Below, in pieces: positions 1 to 6,369 of a stretch of DNA of 6,797 nucleotides. Position numbers and translations under genes: made by a program. The notes below the pieces were generated by a model. That model had not been told where the DNA came from. It did not search any database and saw only the letters and a list, made by a program, of their open reading frames with translations. Source of the DNA: Spirochaetales bacterium. GTDB taxonomy: Bacteria > Spirochaetota > Spirochaetia > Sphaerochaetales > Sphaerochaetaceae. The stretch covers positions 1-6,797 of the forward strand of contig JAGABK010000144.1 in the NCBI GenBank assembly GCA_017614625.1. Direction: 5' to 3'. Every line of letters begins with the position of its first letter. Position 1 is the first letter of the stretch.

Positions 1-513
1 GATGGATGTGGCGTACTCGGTGAAGAGGTCCGGATACCTGTGCACCGAGTCGTACTCGAGCACGGCGGAGTAGGCGGCCACATCGGCCAGGAACTCCTTC
101 GTCAGCGCCTCGAAGGCCTCGCGTGTCAGGGCGGCGGTGCTTTCGACCTTCTGTGTCCTGGGGAAAAGCCAGTTGAAGAAGACGGGGTGGCCCACCTTCA
201 CGGTGAAGCTGTCGATCTCGCAGCCGTTGACGCGGTAGGAGACTGTATGGACTCCGCTCTTGACTTCCGTGGTGAACGTCGTTCCTCCCATGTAGTTGTC
301 GTCCACGTAGACGGCGACCCTGCCGGCGGTGCTCGTGAACGTCACACGCTTGTGGCCGTTGACGATGTCGGGCAGGAATCCGATGAGGAAGATCAGAAGG
401 ACCAGGGCGATCGCATAGGCTATGGTGAGCCAGAGGCCCGGACGCATTCCGAAGAGGGGCTTTATCTTTACAGGTTCCACCTGCGGAAGTTCTTTTTTCC
501 TGAACAGCTTCAT
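1..513 (-). CDS. membrane-anchored PEGA-like domain protein (partial, N-terminal 171 codons)
   Basis: The minus strand is open from an ATG at 513 to the window edge without a stop, so only the N-terminus is present. It begins MKLFRKKELPQVEPVK, a basic cytoplasmic head, followed by one clear membrane segment at about residues 27-47 (LWLTIAYAIALVLLIFLIGF), so the rest is probably outside the cytoplasmic membrane. Residues about 55-108 resemble a PEGA-type beta domain: VAVYVDDNYMGG followed by VKSGVHTVSYRVNG, the usual 'small beta hairpin, G.H.V..' pattern of surface and periplasmic proteins. Residues about 120-171 look helical and acidic. In spirochaetes such heads can precede larger domains, for example formylglycine-generating-enzyme-like ones, but that part lies outside the window and this is a guess. 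No Shine-Dalgarno sequence precedes the ATG. The gene diverges from lepB. The domain call is by eye; a coding gene is well supported by frame and composition. Confidence 0.8.
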   Translation of the reverse strand, partial: MKLFRKKELPQVEPVKIKPLFGMRPGLWLTIAYAIALVLLIFLIGFLPDIVNGHKRVTFTSTAGRVAVYVDDNYMGGTTFTTEVKSGVHTVSYRVNGCEIDSFTVKVGHPVFFNWLFPRTQKVESTAALTREAFEALTKEFLADVAAYSAVLEYDSVHRYPDLFTEYATSI

Positions 514-519
514 GGTTCA

Positions 520-548
520 AAGTTAATTTTATTGCCTTCCGTTGTCAA
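520..548 (-). promoter_or_regulatory. possible promoter of the PEGA-like gene
   Basis: On the minus strand a perfect TTGACA lies at 548-543, followed after 17 bases by TAACTT at 525-520, a poor -10 (3 of 6). A better -10 by sequence, TAAAAT at 531-526, has no good -35 at the right distance. Either choice puts the transcript start within a few bases of the ATG at 513, and no Shine-Dalgarno sequence is visible. The -35 shares bases with that of lepB on the other strand. Confidence 0.4.
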
Positions 549-570
549 CTGGCGCTTTTGTCATTATAAT
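542..570 (+). promoter_or_regulatory. sigma70-type promoter of lepB, probably giving a leaderless mRNA
   Basis: TTGTCA (542-547, 5 of 6 to consensus) and a perfect TATAAT (565-570) are separated by exactly 17 bases. Transcription would start near 576-578, which is the lepB ATG itself (578-580). No ribosome binding site precedes the ATG. An upstream in-frame TTG at 542 would give a 12-residue extension but lies inside the -35 box, so it is not a credible start. Confidence 0.8.
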
Positions 571-577
571 TGCGCAT

Positions 578-1573
578 ATGGAGCGGTTTTTCGACTGGGT
601 GCAGACCCGCACAGAGAAGTATCTCACAAAGCGCAAGGCCAAGAAGGCCGCCGAGAAACAGAACAGGACGTTTCTGAGCGAGACGCTCGGATGGATCGAC
701 GCCATCCTCTTCGCGGTGGTGCTCGTCTTCATCCTCAACCAGTTCCTGTTCCAGTTCTTCGTCATCCCGTCGCCCTCCATGGTGGAAACGCTGCTGGTGA
801 AGGACCGCGTCATGGTCTCAAAGCTCACGTACGGCGTGGAGCTGTACCCGCAGGGTCCCAAGATCCTGGATTCGCGAATACCCGACAGGGACGACATAAT
901 CACGTTCTACAATCCCCAGTACGAGAGCAAGGGGCCGTTCTTCAACGTCTTCTCGCAGGTGCTGTACATGATCACGTTCTCGCTGGTCAACATCGATGTC
1001 GACGAGCAGGGGAACATGCGTGAGAAGCTGCTCGTAAAGCGCAGCGCGGGAGCCGCCGGTGACACCTACACCTTCATCGAAGGCGACGCCTACATCAAGG
1101 CCGCAGGAACCGGCGAGTACATCCCGGAGTCCGATTTCAGGGCTCGGAACGGCTATTCGACCGCTCCCAGGCGCACCACGCTGAAGGAGACCTACACCGG
1201 CTACAACGCACAGGGCAGGATCAACGGGCTCATGCTTTCCGGCGTGTCCCAGACGGACCTTCCCAGGCACCTTCTGACCGACTACAGCAACACCGACGCC
1301 AACGCCGAGTTCAACGACCTGTACGCCTACAACAAGCAGACGGCCACCGGAAAGATGATGGCCGACCCGACCGACATGACGGCGCGCAGCACCTGGGCCA
1401 AGTACGACATAGGCGTCTACGTTCCGGACGGACATGTCCTGCCTCTGGGCGACAACCGCGACAACAGCCAGGACGGCCGCTACTTCGGTCCAATAGACGC
1501 GGACAACATCAACGGCCACGTCGTGTTCCGCATCTGGCCGCTGAAGAGGATCGGCTCGCTTGTCAATGGCTGA
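578..1573 (+). CDS. lepB: signal peptidase I
   Basis: Membrane serine protease that removes signal peptides from exported proteins on the outer face of the cytoplasmic membrane. The 331-residue protein has a basic N-terminus (about residues 11-30), one hydrophobic segment at about 40-61, and then PSPSM with catalytic Ser67. The general-base lysine is Lys154 in LLVKRSAGAAGD, which departs from the usual KRVIG.PGD. Close to the C-terminus is the conserved box GDNRDNSQDGRYFGPI. About 140 residues separate the catalytic Lys region from the last box, longer than in small enzymes, with a Tyr- and Thr-rich insert; long inserts are known in larger signal peptidases. Start chosen at ATG 578 because an upstream TTG lies in the promoter. 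The end overlaps hemW by 8 bases (ATGGCTGA), suggesting coupled translation. The binding protein at the right edge has a typical substrate site for this enzyme. Confidence 0.95.
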   Translation: MERFFDWVQTRTEKYLTKRKAKKAAEKQNRTFLSETLGWIDAILFAVVLVFILNQFLFQFFVIPSPSMVETLLVKDRVMVSKLTYGVELYPQGPKILDSRIPDRDDIITFYNPQYESKGPFFNVFSQVLYMITFSLVNIDVDEQGNMREKLLVKRSAGAAGDTYTFIEGDAYIKAAGTGEYIPESDFRARNGYSTAPRRTTLKETYTGYNAQGRINGLMLSGVSQTDLPRHLLTDYSNTDANAEFNDLYAYNKQTATGKMMADPTDMTARSTWAKYDIGVYVPDGHVLPLGDNRDNSQDGRYFGPIDADNINGHVVFRIWPLKRIGSLVNG

Positions 1574-2741
1574 TTCCCCGGAAAAACGGTTTTCAGACTG
1601 CTTTGATTTTTCCTCGGACCTGTCCCTCTACATCCATGTCCCTTTCTGCATCTCCAAGTGCGCGTACTGCGGCTTCTACTCGGAGCCGGGATGCGACGCA
1701 AGTCTTATCGATAGCTTCACAGACAAGATTGTCCGCGAAATATCCGCGGTAAATGAGAAAAGGGGACACCGTCCCTACGATACGGCCTTCATAGGCGGAG
1801 GCAATCCCGGATGCCTCGGACCGGAGAACCTTGGGCGCATCGCGCAGGCTGTGTGCGAGATCGGAAGGCCTGCCGAGTTCTCCACGGAGATGAATCCGGA
1901 GAGCCTCGACAGAAGGTTCTTCCCGCTGTTCGGAAAGTACTTCACACGCCTTTCCATGGGGGTGCAGAGCCTCGATCAGAAGGCCCTCTCGTTCCTCGGG
2001 CGCAACGCCGACCTTGAGCAGACCAGACGGGGTCTGGCGCTTTCGCAGGACCTCCGAAAAGAGACGGGGTGCGTTCTCAACTACGACCTGATAACTTGCC
2101 TTGGACCGTGGCACGACGCGCTGTCCGACGCAAGGGAAATCGTGCAGGGCTATGCCCCGGAGCACATGAGCGTCTACGCCCTGACTCTGGAGGAAGGGAC
2201 GCCTCTTTACAGGCGGAACCCGGATCTTCCGGATTCCGACGAACAATACACGATCCTCAGGGAGGTGGGCTCTTATCTGGCGGCAAACGGATACGGGCAT
2301 TACGAGGTCTCCAACTATGCCAAGGAAGGGTACAGATGCGTCCACAACAGCCGCTACTGGGCCTACAGGCAGTATATGGGCCTCGGACCCGGAGCCGCGT
2401 CCACGGCGTTCTCGGCAGACGGAAAGGTGACGCGCATCAACTTCAGACCCTCGGTCCGGACATGGCTGGAAGCCGGGCTGTTCGGGGGCTGCGACATCGA
2501 GCCGCTGACGGAGACGGAGGCCTGCGAGGAACTTGTCTTCATGGGGCTCAGGCACAAGGCGGGACTGGACCTGAACCGGCTGGAGGGGATGGCGCGCAGG
2601 GACATCGACCGTGAGAGGATCCGGAATCTGAAAGGTTTCCGGGAAGAGGGCGGATTCCTCGTGCCGGACGAGGACGGGCTCATGACGGCGGATGCGGCGG
2701 CCCTGGAGCTGATCGGGGCCCTTTCGGACCATGGCAGGTAA
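1566..2741 (+). CDS. hemW: radical SAM protein, HemW/HemN family (putative heme chaperone)
   Basis: A 391-residue radical SAM enzyme of the oxygen-independent coproporphyrinogen III oxidase family. The cluster motif is FCISKCAYCGFY (Cys28, Cys32, Cys35). A fourth cysteine two positions later, typical of true HemN oxidases, is absent (Phe37), which favours HemW, a heme-binding chaperone rather than an oxidase. Further family signatures are FIGGGNPG (75-82), TEMNP (107-111), RLSMGVQS (128-135), YEVSNYA (246-252), HNSRYW (260-265) and YMGLGPGA (270-277). Two usual motifs are altered: GGGTPS reads GGGNPG, and the DL..GLPGQT stretch reads DLITCLGPWH (174-183). The start at ATG 1566 is chosen over TTG 1560; it overlaps the lepB stop. 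No heme synthesis gene is nearby, so the real ligand is uncertain. Family call is firm; HemW rather than a diverged relative is likely but not proven. Confidence 0.88.
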   Translation: MADSPEKRFSDCFDFSSDLSLYIHVPFCISKCAYCGFYSEPGCDASLIDSFTDKIVREISAVNEKRGHRPYDTAFIGGGNPGCLGPENLGRIAQAVCEIGRPAEFSTEMNPESLDRRFFPLFGKYFTRLSMGVQSLDQKALSFLGRNADLEQTRRGLALSQDLRKETGCVLNYDLITCLGPWHDALSDAREIVQGYAPEHMSVYALTLEEGTPLYRRNPDLPDSDEQYTILREVGSYLAANGYGHYEVSNYAKEGYRCVHNSRYWAYRQYMGLGPGAASTAFSADGKVTRINFRPSVRTWLEAGLFGGCDIEPLTETEACEELVFMGLRHKAGLDLNRLEGMARRDIDRERIRNLKGFREEGGFLVPDEDGLMTADAAALELIGALSDHGR

Positions 2742-2771
2742 TTGACAGAAAAAAAACTGCTATGGTAAATT
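2742..2771 (+). promoter_or_regulatory. promoter of the yebC-ruvC-ruvA operon
   Basis: A perfect TTGACA at 2742-2747 begins on the base after the hemW stop codon. TAAATT at 2766-2771 follows after 18 bases (4 of 6 to consensus). The start would fall near 2778, leaving about 30 bases of A+T-rich leader before yebC. No terminator hairpin separates hemW from it, so read-through from lepB-hemW is also possible. Confidence 0.6.
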
Positions 2772-2797
2772 TATCCAGTAAGTCTGAAATTTAATTC

Positions 2798-2803
2798 AAG
2801 AGG
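2798..2803 (+). promoter_or_regulatory. ribosome binding site of yebC
   Basis: AAGAGG lies five bases before the ATG at 2809. With the conserved MSGHSKWATIKHKKG N-terminus it fixes the yebC start. Confidence 0.75.
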
Positions 2804-2808
2804 TAAAT

Positions 2809-3546
2809 ATGTCAGGTCACAGCAAATGGGCAACCATCAAGCACAAGAAGGGAATCGCTGACCAGAAGCGCGGTCAGAAATTCACGAAACTCATCAAGGA
2901 GATCAGCGTCGCCGCAAGAATGGGCGGTGCGGATCCGGATATGAACGCAGCTCTCAGAACGGCCATTCTCAAGGCCAGAGCCGAGAACATGCCCAAGGAC
3001 AACATCGAGAGAGCCATCAAGAAGGGCTCCGGTGAAATGGGCAACGCGGTGTTCATGGAGCTTGTCTATGAGGGATACGCACCCGGCGGAGTTGCCATCA
3101 TCGTTGACACACTGACAGACAACAAGAACAGGACCGCAGCAGACGTCAGAAGCACACTGACCAAGCTCGGCGGATCCCTCGGATCGACCGGATGCGTCTC
3201 GTACATGTTCCAGACCAAGGGAGTCATCACCTACGACGCAACCAGGTACACCGAGGACGAGATCTTCAGCGCAGCCCTTGAGAACGGAGCAGAGGACGTC
3301 ACCAACGAGGACGGAATCATCGAGGTCACCACATCTCCGGCTGATTTCGGAGCAGTCCTCGAGGCCATGCAGGCCGCCGGATTCGAGCAGGAGAGCGCGG
3401 ATGTCAGCAGGATCGCCGACCAGACCGTCACCCTGGACAAGGAGAAGGCACAGAAGGTCATGAACATCGTCGAGCGTCTTGAGGACCTGGACGACGTGCA
3501 GAGCGTCGCCACGAACCTCGAGCTCCCCGATGATTTCGAGGAATGA
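2809..3546 (+). CDS. yebC: YebC/TACO1 family protein
   Basis: A 245-residue member of the universal YebC family, full length for the group. It starts with the invariant MSGHSKWATIKHKKG, followed by the Lys/Arg-rich region (QKRGQKFTKLIKEI), NMPKDNIERAIKKG, and the central YEGYAPGGVAIIV and LTDNKNRTAADVRS signatures; the C-terminus is acidic. The family is described as DNA-binding transcriptional regulators and, in mitochondrial TACO1 and some bacterial members, as translation factors acting on the ribosome; the sequence does not tell which applies here. It has its own promoter and ribosome binding site and is followed after 7 bases by ruvC, a common pairing in bacteria. Its codon use leans to AGA, GCA and GGA more than ruvA, which prefers CGC and GCC, perhaps reflecting higher expression. 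Confidence 0.95.
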   Translation: MSGHSKWATIKHKKGIADQKRGQKFTKLIKEISVAARMGGADPDMNAALRTAILKARAENMPKDNIERAIKKGSGEMGNAVFMELVYEGYAPGGVAIIVDTLTDNKNRTAADVRSTLTKLGGSLGSTGCVSYMFQTKGVITYDATRYTEDEIFSAALENGAEDVTNEDGIIEVTTSPADFGAVLEAMQAAGFEQESADVSRIADQTVTLDKEKAQKVMNIVERLEDLDDVQSVATNLELPDDFEE

Positions 3547-3553
3547 TGGTTGA

Positions 3554-4051
3554 ATGTACGTTCTTGGTATAGATCCAGGAATCGCCAATACAGGCTGGGG
3601 CGTCGTCGATTTTGTCGGGCAGAAGTTCCAGCCTGTTTGCTATGGTGTGATCAAGACCCAGACCTCCGACACCCTGGAGAAGAGGATCGCGATCATAGCG
3701 GAGAGCGTCAAGCAGATTGTCGTCAAGTATGATGTGAAGCACATCGCCATGGAGGACATCTACTTCGCCAAGAACGAGGCCTCCGCGATCGGGGTCGCCA
3801 AGGTGATAGGAGCCGTGACGTACGCGGCTTACGAGCAGGGGCTGGGGATCTCGATGTTCACGCCGCTGCAGATAAAGACGGCCATAACCGGCTACGGAAG
3901 GGCGGAGAAGAAGCAGGTGCAGGAGATGTGCCGCCTTCTTCTGAAACTGAACGCCATCCCGCGTCCGGACCATGCCGCCGACGCGCTTGCCGCCGCGGTG
4001 TGCTTCTGCAACATGAACGCCACCACCGGAAGGCTGGGCGTTTTCAAATGA
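3554..4051 (+). CDS. ruvC: crossover junction endodeoxyribonuclease RuvC
   Basis: Holliday-junction resolvase that cuts the crossed strands symmetrically after branch migration by RuvAB; it acts as a dimer in the cytoplasm. The protein has 165 residues, normal for the family. The N-terminus MYVLGIDPGIANTGWGVVD carries catalytic Asp7. The second acid is Glu67 in HIAMEDIYFAKN. The C-terminal site is PDHAADALAAA: His140 and Asp143 occupy the pair of positions that are Asp and Asp in the E. coli enzyme. His at the first position is known from the Thermus RuvC, so activity is expected. The ATG lies 7 bases after the yebC stop; GAGGA at 3538-3542, inside the end of yebC, may serve as ribosome binding site though somewhat distant. 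ruvA follows after 10 bases. Confidence 0.95.
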   Translation: MYVLGIDPGIANTGWGVVDFVGQKFQPVCYGVIKTQTSDTLEKRIAIIAESVKQIVVKYDVKHIAMEDIYFAKNEASAIGVAKVIGAVTYAAYEQGLGISMFTPLQIKTAITGYGRAEKKQVQEMCRLLLKLNAIPRPDHAADALAAAVCFCNMNATTGRLGVFK

Positions 4052-4061
4052 GGGTTTTGCC

Positions 4062-4691
4062 ATGATCAACGCGATATTGGGACAGCTGGTCTGCGTGAAC
4101 GCGCAGAGCGCGGTGATACTCGCCTCGAACATAGAGTTCGAGCTCATAATCTCCTCGCAGACGGCCACGAAGCTTTCCAACCTCCAGGGCGCCGAGCGCA
4201 GCAACGTGCGCCTTCTCGCCTGGCTCCAGCACAAGGAGGACGGCATGACTCTCTTCGGCTTCTCGGACGAGGAGGAGAGAAGGCTGTTCCTGGAGCTGAT
4301 CAAGGTCAGCGGAATCGGTCCCAAGCAGGCCATGAAGATCCTCTCCGGCGTGCGTGTGCGCGATTTCATCGCCGCGCTGGACCAGAGCGACGTGAACTTC
4401 CTCTCGAAGATTCCGGGACTGGGATCCAAGACATCGCAGAAGATCATCCTCGCCCTGCGCGACACGCTGGTGTTCACGCAGGAGGACGCCAAGCCGCAGA
4501 ACGTGGCCAAGGGCGCCTCGCGCAAGTACCAGGACATCATCGATGCCCTGGTGGAGATGGGCTACGAGAAGAAGAAGGTCATGGACACCGTGGCCACGCT
4601 GCTCAAGGAGAACGGGGAGTACGTGGCCTCGCACAGCCAGAGCGCGGTCGAGGAATGGCTCTTCAGGTCCGCCGTCGTGGGTCTGAGCTGA
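4062..4691 (+). CDS. ruvA: Holliday junction DNA helicase subunit RuvA
   Basis: Tetrameric protein that binds the four-way junction and loads the RuvB motor for branch migration. The 209 residues show the expected order: an N-terminal OB-like domain (1-65) starting MINAILGQL, the acidic pin as Glu59-Asp60 in HKEDGMTLFGF, two helix-hairpin-helix motifs (VSGIGPKQA at 82-90 and IPGLGSKTS at 117-125), a variable linker, and a C-terminal RuvB-binding domain (about 155-209, with DALVEMGYEKKKVMDTV). The usual Gly-Val-Gly-Tyr-Glu stretch of the OB domain reads SNIEFEL, a departure. GAGGG at 4050-4054, overlapping the ruvC stop, is a good ribosome binding site seven bases before the ATG. ruvB, often the next gene, is not here: a minus-strand gene ends two bases downstream. 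Confidence 0.94.
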   Translation: MINAILGQLVCVNAQSAVILASNIEFELIISSQTATKLSNLQGAERSNVRLLAWLQHKEDGMTLFGFSDEEERRLFLELIKVSGIGPKQAMKILSGVRVRDFIAALDQSDVNFLSKIPGLGSKTSQKIILALRDTLVFTQEDAKPQNVAKGASRKYQDIIDALVEMGYEKKKVMDTVATLLKENGEYVASHSQSAVEEWLFRSAVVGLS

Positions 4692-4693
4692 GA

Positions 4694-5521
4694 TCAGCCG
4701 AAGATTCTCTCAAGGATATATGCGACTCCGTCCTCTGCGTTCGAAGGGGCGATCTCATCCGCACGGGATCTGACTTCCTCCGGTGCGTTGGCCATCGCGA
4801 AGCCTGTTCCCGCTTTCTCGAGCATGCTGATGTCGTTGCCCCCGTCGCCGAAGGCGGCCACATACTGCCGTCCGATACCAAGTATCTCCGCAAGTTTCAT
4901 CAGTCCGTTGCCCTTGGTCGCGCCCGGCATGTTGAATTCCAGGTTGTAGGTGTAGGCGGTGGTGATGGCCAGGTCCGGGTATTTCGCCTTCATGGCGGCC
5001 ATGACCCTGTCCCTTTCCGGAGTGTTCCTGAAGATGGCCTGGACCTTGCAGACATCCTTTCCCCGCTCCTTCAGGGCGGCAATCAGGTCTTCCTTCGGCT
5101 CGCGTGTGTCGTAGAGGACCTTCAGGTGGGTGGGATCGGACACCATCGTGTGGACCCTGGCCAGATGCCCAGCCGGGGCCCATGCCCCGTCCTGCAGGTA
5201 GCAGTCGTAGTAGACGTCCCCGCATTCCAGGTCGCGGTAGATTGACAGGGCCGTTTCCAGAGGAATCGAACATTCATATAGATATGCGTCCTTTTCCCGG
5301 TCGTAGATCAGCGCTCCGTTGCACAGGATGAAATACCTGATGAAGGGGAGGTCCCTGATGACCTCAGGCACTGCGAGGAAATTCCTTCCGCTTGTGATCG
5401 CTATGCTGCAGCCCCTGTCGGATGCAAGGGCAAGGGCGTCGGCGGTCCTTCTGCGCAGAACCCTCTGAGGGTCGAGAAGCGTCCCGTCGAGGTCGAATCC
5501 CATGAGCCTGAACGTATCCAT
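4694..5521 (-). CDS. Cof-type HAD family hydrolase (sugar-phosphate phosphatase-like)
   Basis: A 275-residue haloacid-dehalogenase phosphatase with all four motifs: DLDGTLLD (nucleophile Asp10, acid Asp12), ITSGR (Thr43-Ser44), Lys203 in GATKGNGLMKL, and GDGGNDISML (Asp226, Asp230). About 110 residues between motifs II and III form the C2-type cap, placing it in the Cof/YidA/YbiV group, whose members dephosphorylate sugar phosphates, flavin precursors and similar metabolites; the substrate is unknown. It follows the DeoR-family gene by 7 bases: AAGGA overlaps the regulator's stop codon and sits only three bases from the ATG, so translation is probably coupled. A later in-frame ATG (codon 7) would leave too few residues before the nucleophile. 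The regulator and the divergent binding protein suggest a part in sugar use. Its stop is two bases from that of ruvA on the other strand. Confidence 0.92.
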   Translation of the reverse strand: MDTFRLMGFDLDGTLLDPQRVLRRRTADALALASDRGCSIAITSGRNFLAVPEVIRDLPFIRYFILCNGALIYDREKDAYLYECSIPLETALSIYRDLECGDVYYDCYLQDGAWAPAGHLARVHTMVSDPTHLKVLYDTREPKEDLIAALKERGKDVCKVQAIFRNTPERDRVMAAMKAKYPDLAITTAYTYNLEFNMPGATKGNGLMKLAEILGIGRQYVAAFGDGGNDISMLEKAGTGFAMANAPEEVRSRADEIAPSNAEDGVAYILERIFG

Positions 5522-5528
5522 ATTTCCT

Positions 5529-6323
5529 TCAGCCCCCGGCCACGACGACGTTTATCCTCTTCTCCCTGAGGGAGGAAAGGATGTTCTCCGGAACAGCCGA
5601 ATCCGTCACGAGGATGTCGATGTCCTGCACGTTGCAGTTGCAGATGGGGGCGCTTGCTGTCTTTCCGAACTTGGAGTGGTCCAGCGCCGCGATGACAACG
5701 GAGGATTTGTCGATTATGGCCTTCTTGAGAATCGCCGTCTCCATGAAATGCTCCCGCAGTCCGTTCTCTATGGAGAACGCGTCCGCAGAGACGATGCAGT
5801 AGTCGATGCTGGTGAAGTAGGAGAGGCAGTCGCTGGCCATAATCCCCGACGACGCAAGCATGGAATGGGCGATCTTGCCGCCCAGGAAATACACCTGTAT
5901 GTTCGGATACATCCCCAGATATTCCGATGCCCTGAGGGAATTGCTGATTACCGTGAGGTTGTTGTGGCCGGTGATCTGCTTGACCACTTCGAAGACGGTC
6001 GTTCCGTTGTCTATGAAGATGGTGCTGTTGTCGGGTATGAGGGATGATATCCTTCTGGCTATCGCTTCCTTCTCCTTCCTGCAGGAGTACGTTCTTGCCG
6101 GCCATGGCGGAACGACGCTGATTTCCCTGGCTTCCTGTTCCTTCCGGCGCAGGAGCTCCGCACCGCCGTGTGTCCGCCTGATCTGGCCTTCCTTCTCTAG
6201 TTCGGACAGGTCCCTCCTGATCGTGGCAGGAGTGACGTCGAACATCTTCACGAGCTCGCTGCAACTGACTTTTCCGTCGCGGAAAAGGATCTGGCGGATC
6301 TGTGCGGTTCTGTCGTTCTTCAT
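5529..6323 (-). CDS. DeoR-family transcriptional regulator
   Basis: A 264-residue repressor-type protein. Residues 5-55 form the DeoR winged helix: a helix-turn-helix at about 19-38 (VSCSELVKMFDVTPATIRRD), then LSELEKEGQIRRTHGGA, the family signature. The rest is the DeoR C-terminal sensor, related to sugar-phosphate isomerases: IDNGTT (104-109), LGGK (147-150), DYCIVSADAF (174-183) and DHSKFGK (215-221). Such regulators usually sense a phosphorylated sugar and repress nearby uptake or catabolic genes. AGGGGA at 6334-6329, five bases upstream, supports the start at 6323. It heads a two-gene unit with the HAD phosphatase and diverges from a solute-binding protein; the palindrome at 6388-6406 is a plausible operator. 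The effector cannot be named from the sequence. Confidence 0.93.
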   Translation of the reverse strand: MKNDRTAQIRQILFRDGKVSCSELVKMFDVTPATIRRDLSELEKEGQIRRTHGGAELLRRKEQEAREISVVPPWPARTYSCRKEKEAIARRISSLIPDNSTIFIDNGTTVFEVVKQITGHNNLTVISNSLRASEYLGMYPNIQVYFLGGKIAHSMLASSGIMASDCLSYFTSIDYCIVSADAFSIENGLREHFMETAILKKAIIDKSSVVIAALDHSKFGKTASAPICNCNVQDIDILVTDSAVPENILSSLREKRINVVVAGG

Positions 6324-6340
6324 CTGTTTCCCCTGATGCT

Positions 6341-6369
6341 ACGATACTACCCATAGAAACGTTAGTCAA
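6341..6369 (-). promoter_or_regulatory. candidate promoter of the deoR-type/HAD operon
   Basis: On the minus strand TTGACT (6369-6364, 5 of 6) is followed after 17 bases by TATCGT (6346-6341, 4 of 6). Transcription would start near 6334, exactly at the AGGGGA ribosome binding site, so the leader would be very short. Shifted alternatives (TTGATT with TAGTAT, 18-base spacer) overlap it. Confidence 0.45.

Noticed and set aside
542..577. Upstream TTG start for lepB giving 12 extra residues
   Set aside because: It overlaps the promoter -35 and -10 boxes, has no ribosome binding site, and the extra residues are unlike a signal peptidase head.
40..1023. Long plus-strand open frame of 327 residues
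   Set aside because: It crosses the divergent promoter region and lies over two better genes; its His/Arg/Gly-rich product looks like a shadow of G+C-rich codons.
1593..2732. 379-residue minus-strand open frame opposite hemW
   Set aside because: It mirrors a gene with clear family motifs and has no recognisable motif or start signal of its own.
2812..3588. 258-residue minus-strand open frame opposite yebC
   Set aside because: yebC on the other strand has all family motifs; this frame is antisense shadow.
3458..4540. 360-residue minus-strand open frame over ruvC and ruvA
   Set aside because: It spans two convincingly identified genes and shows no conserved domain.
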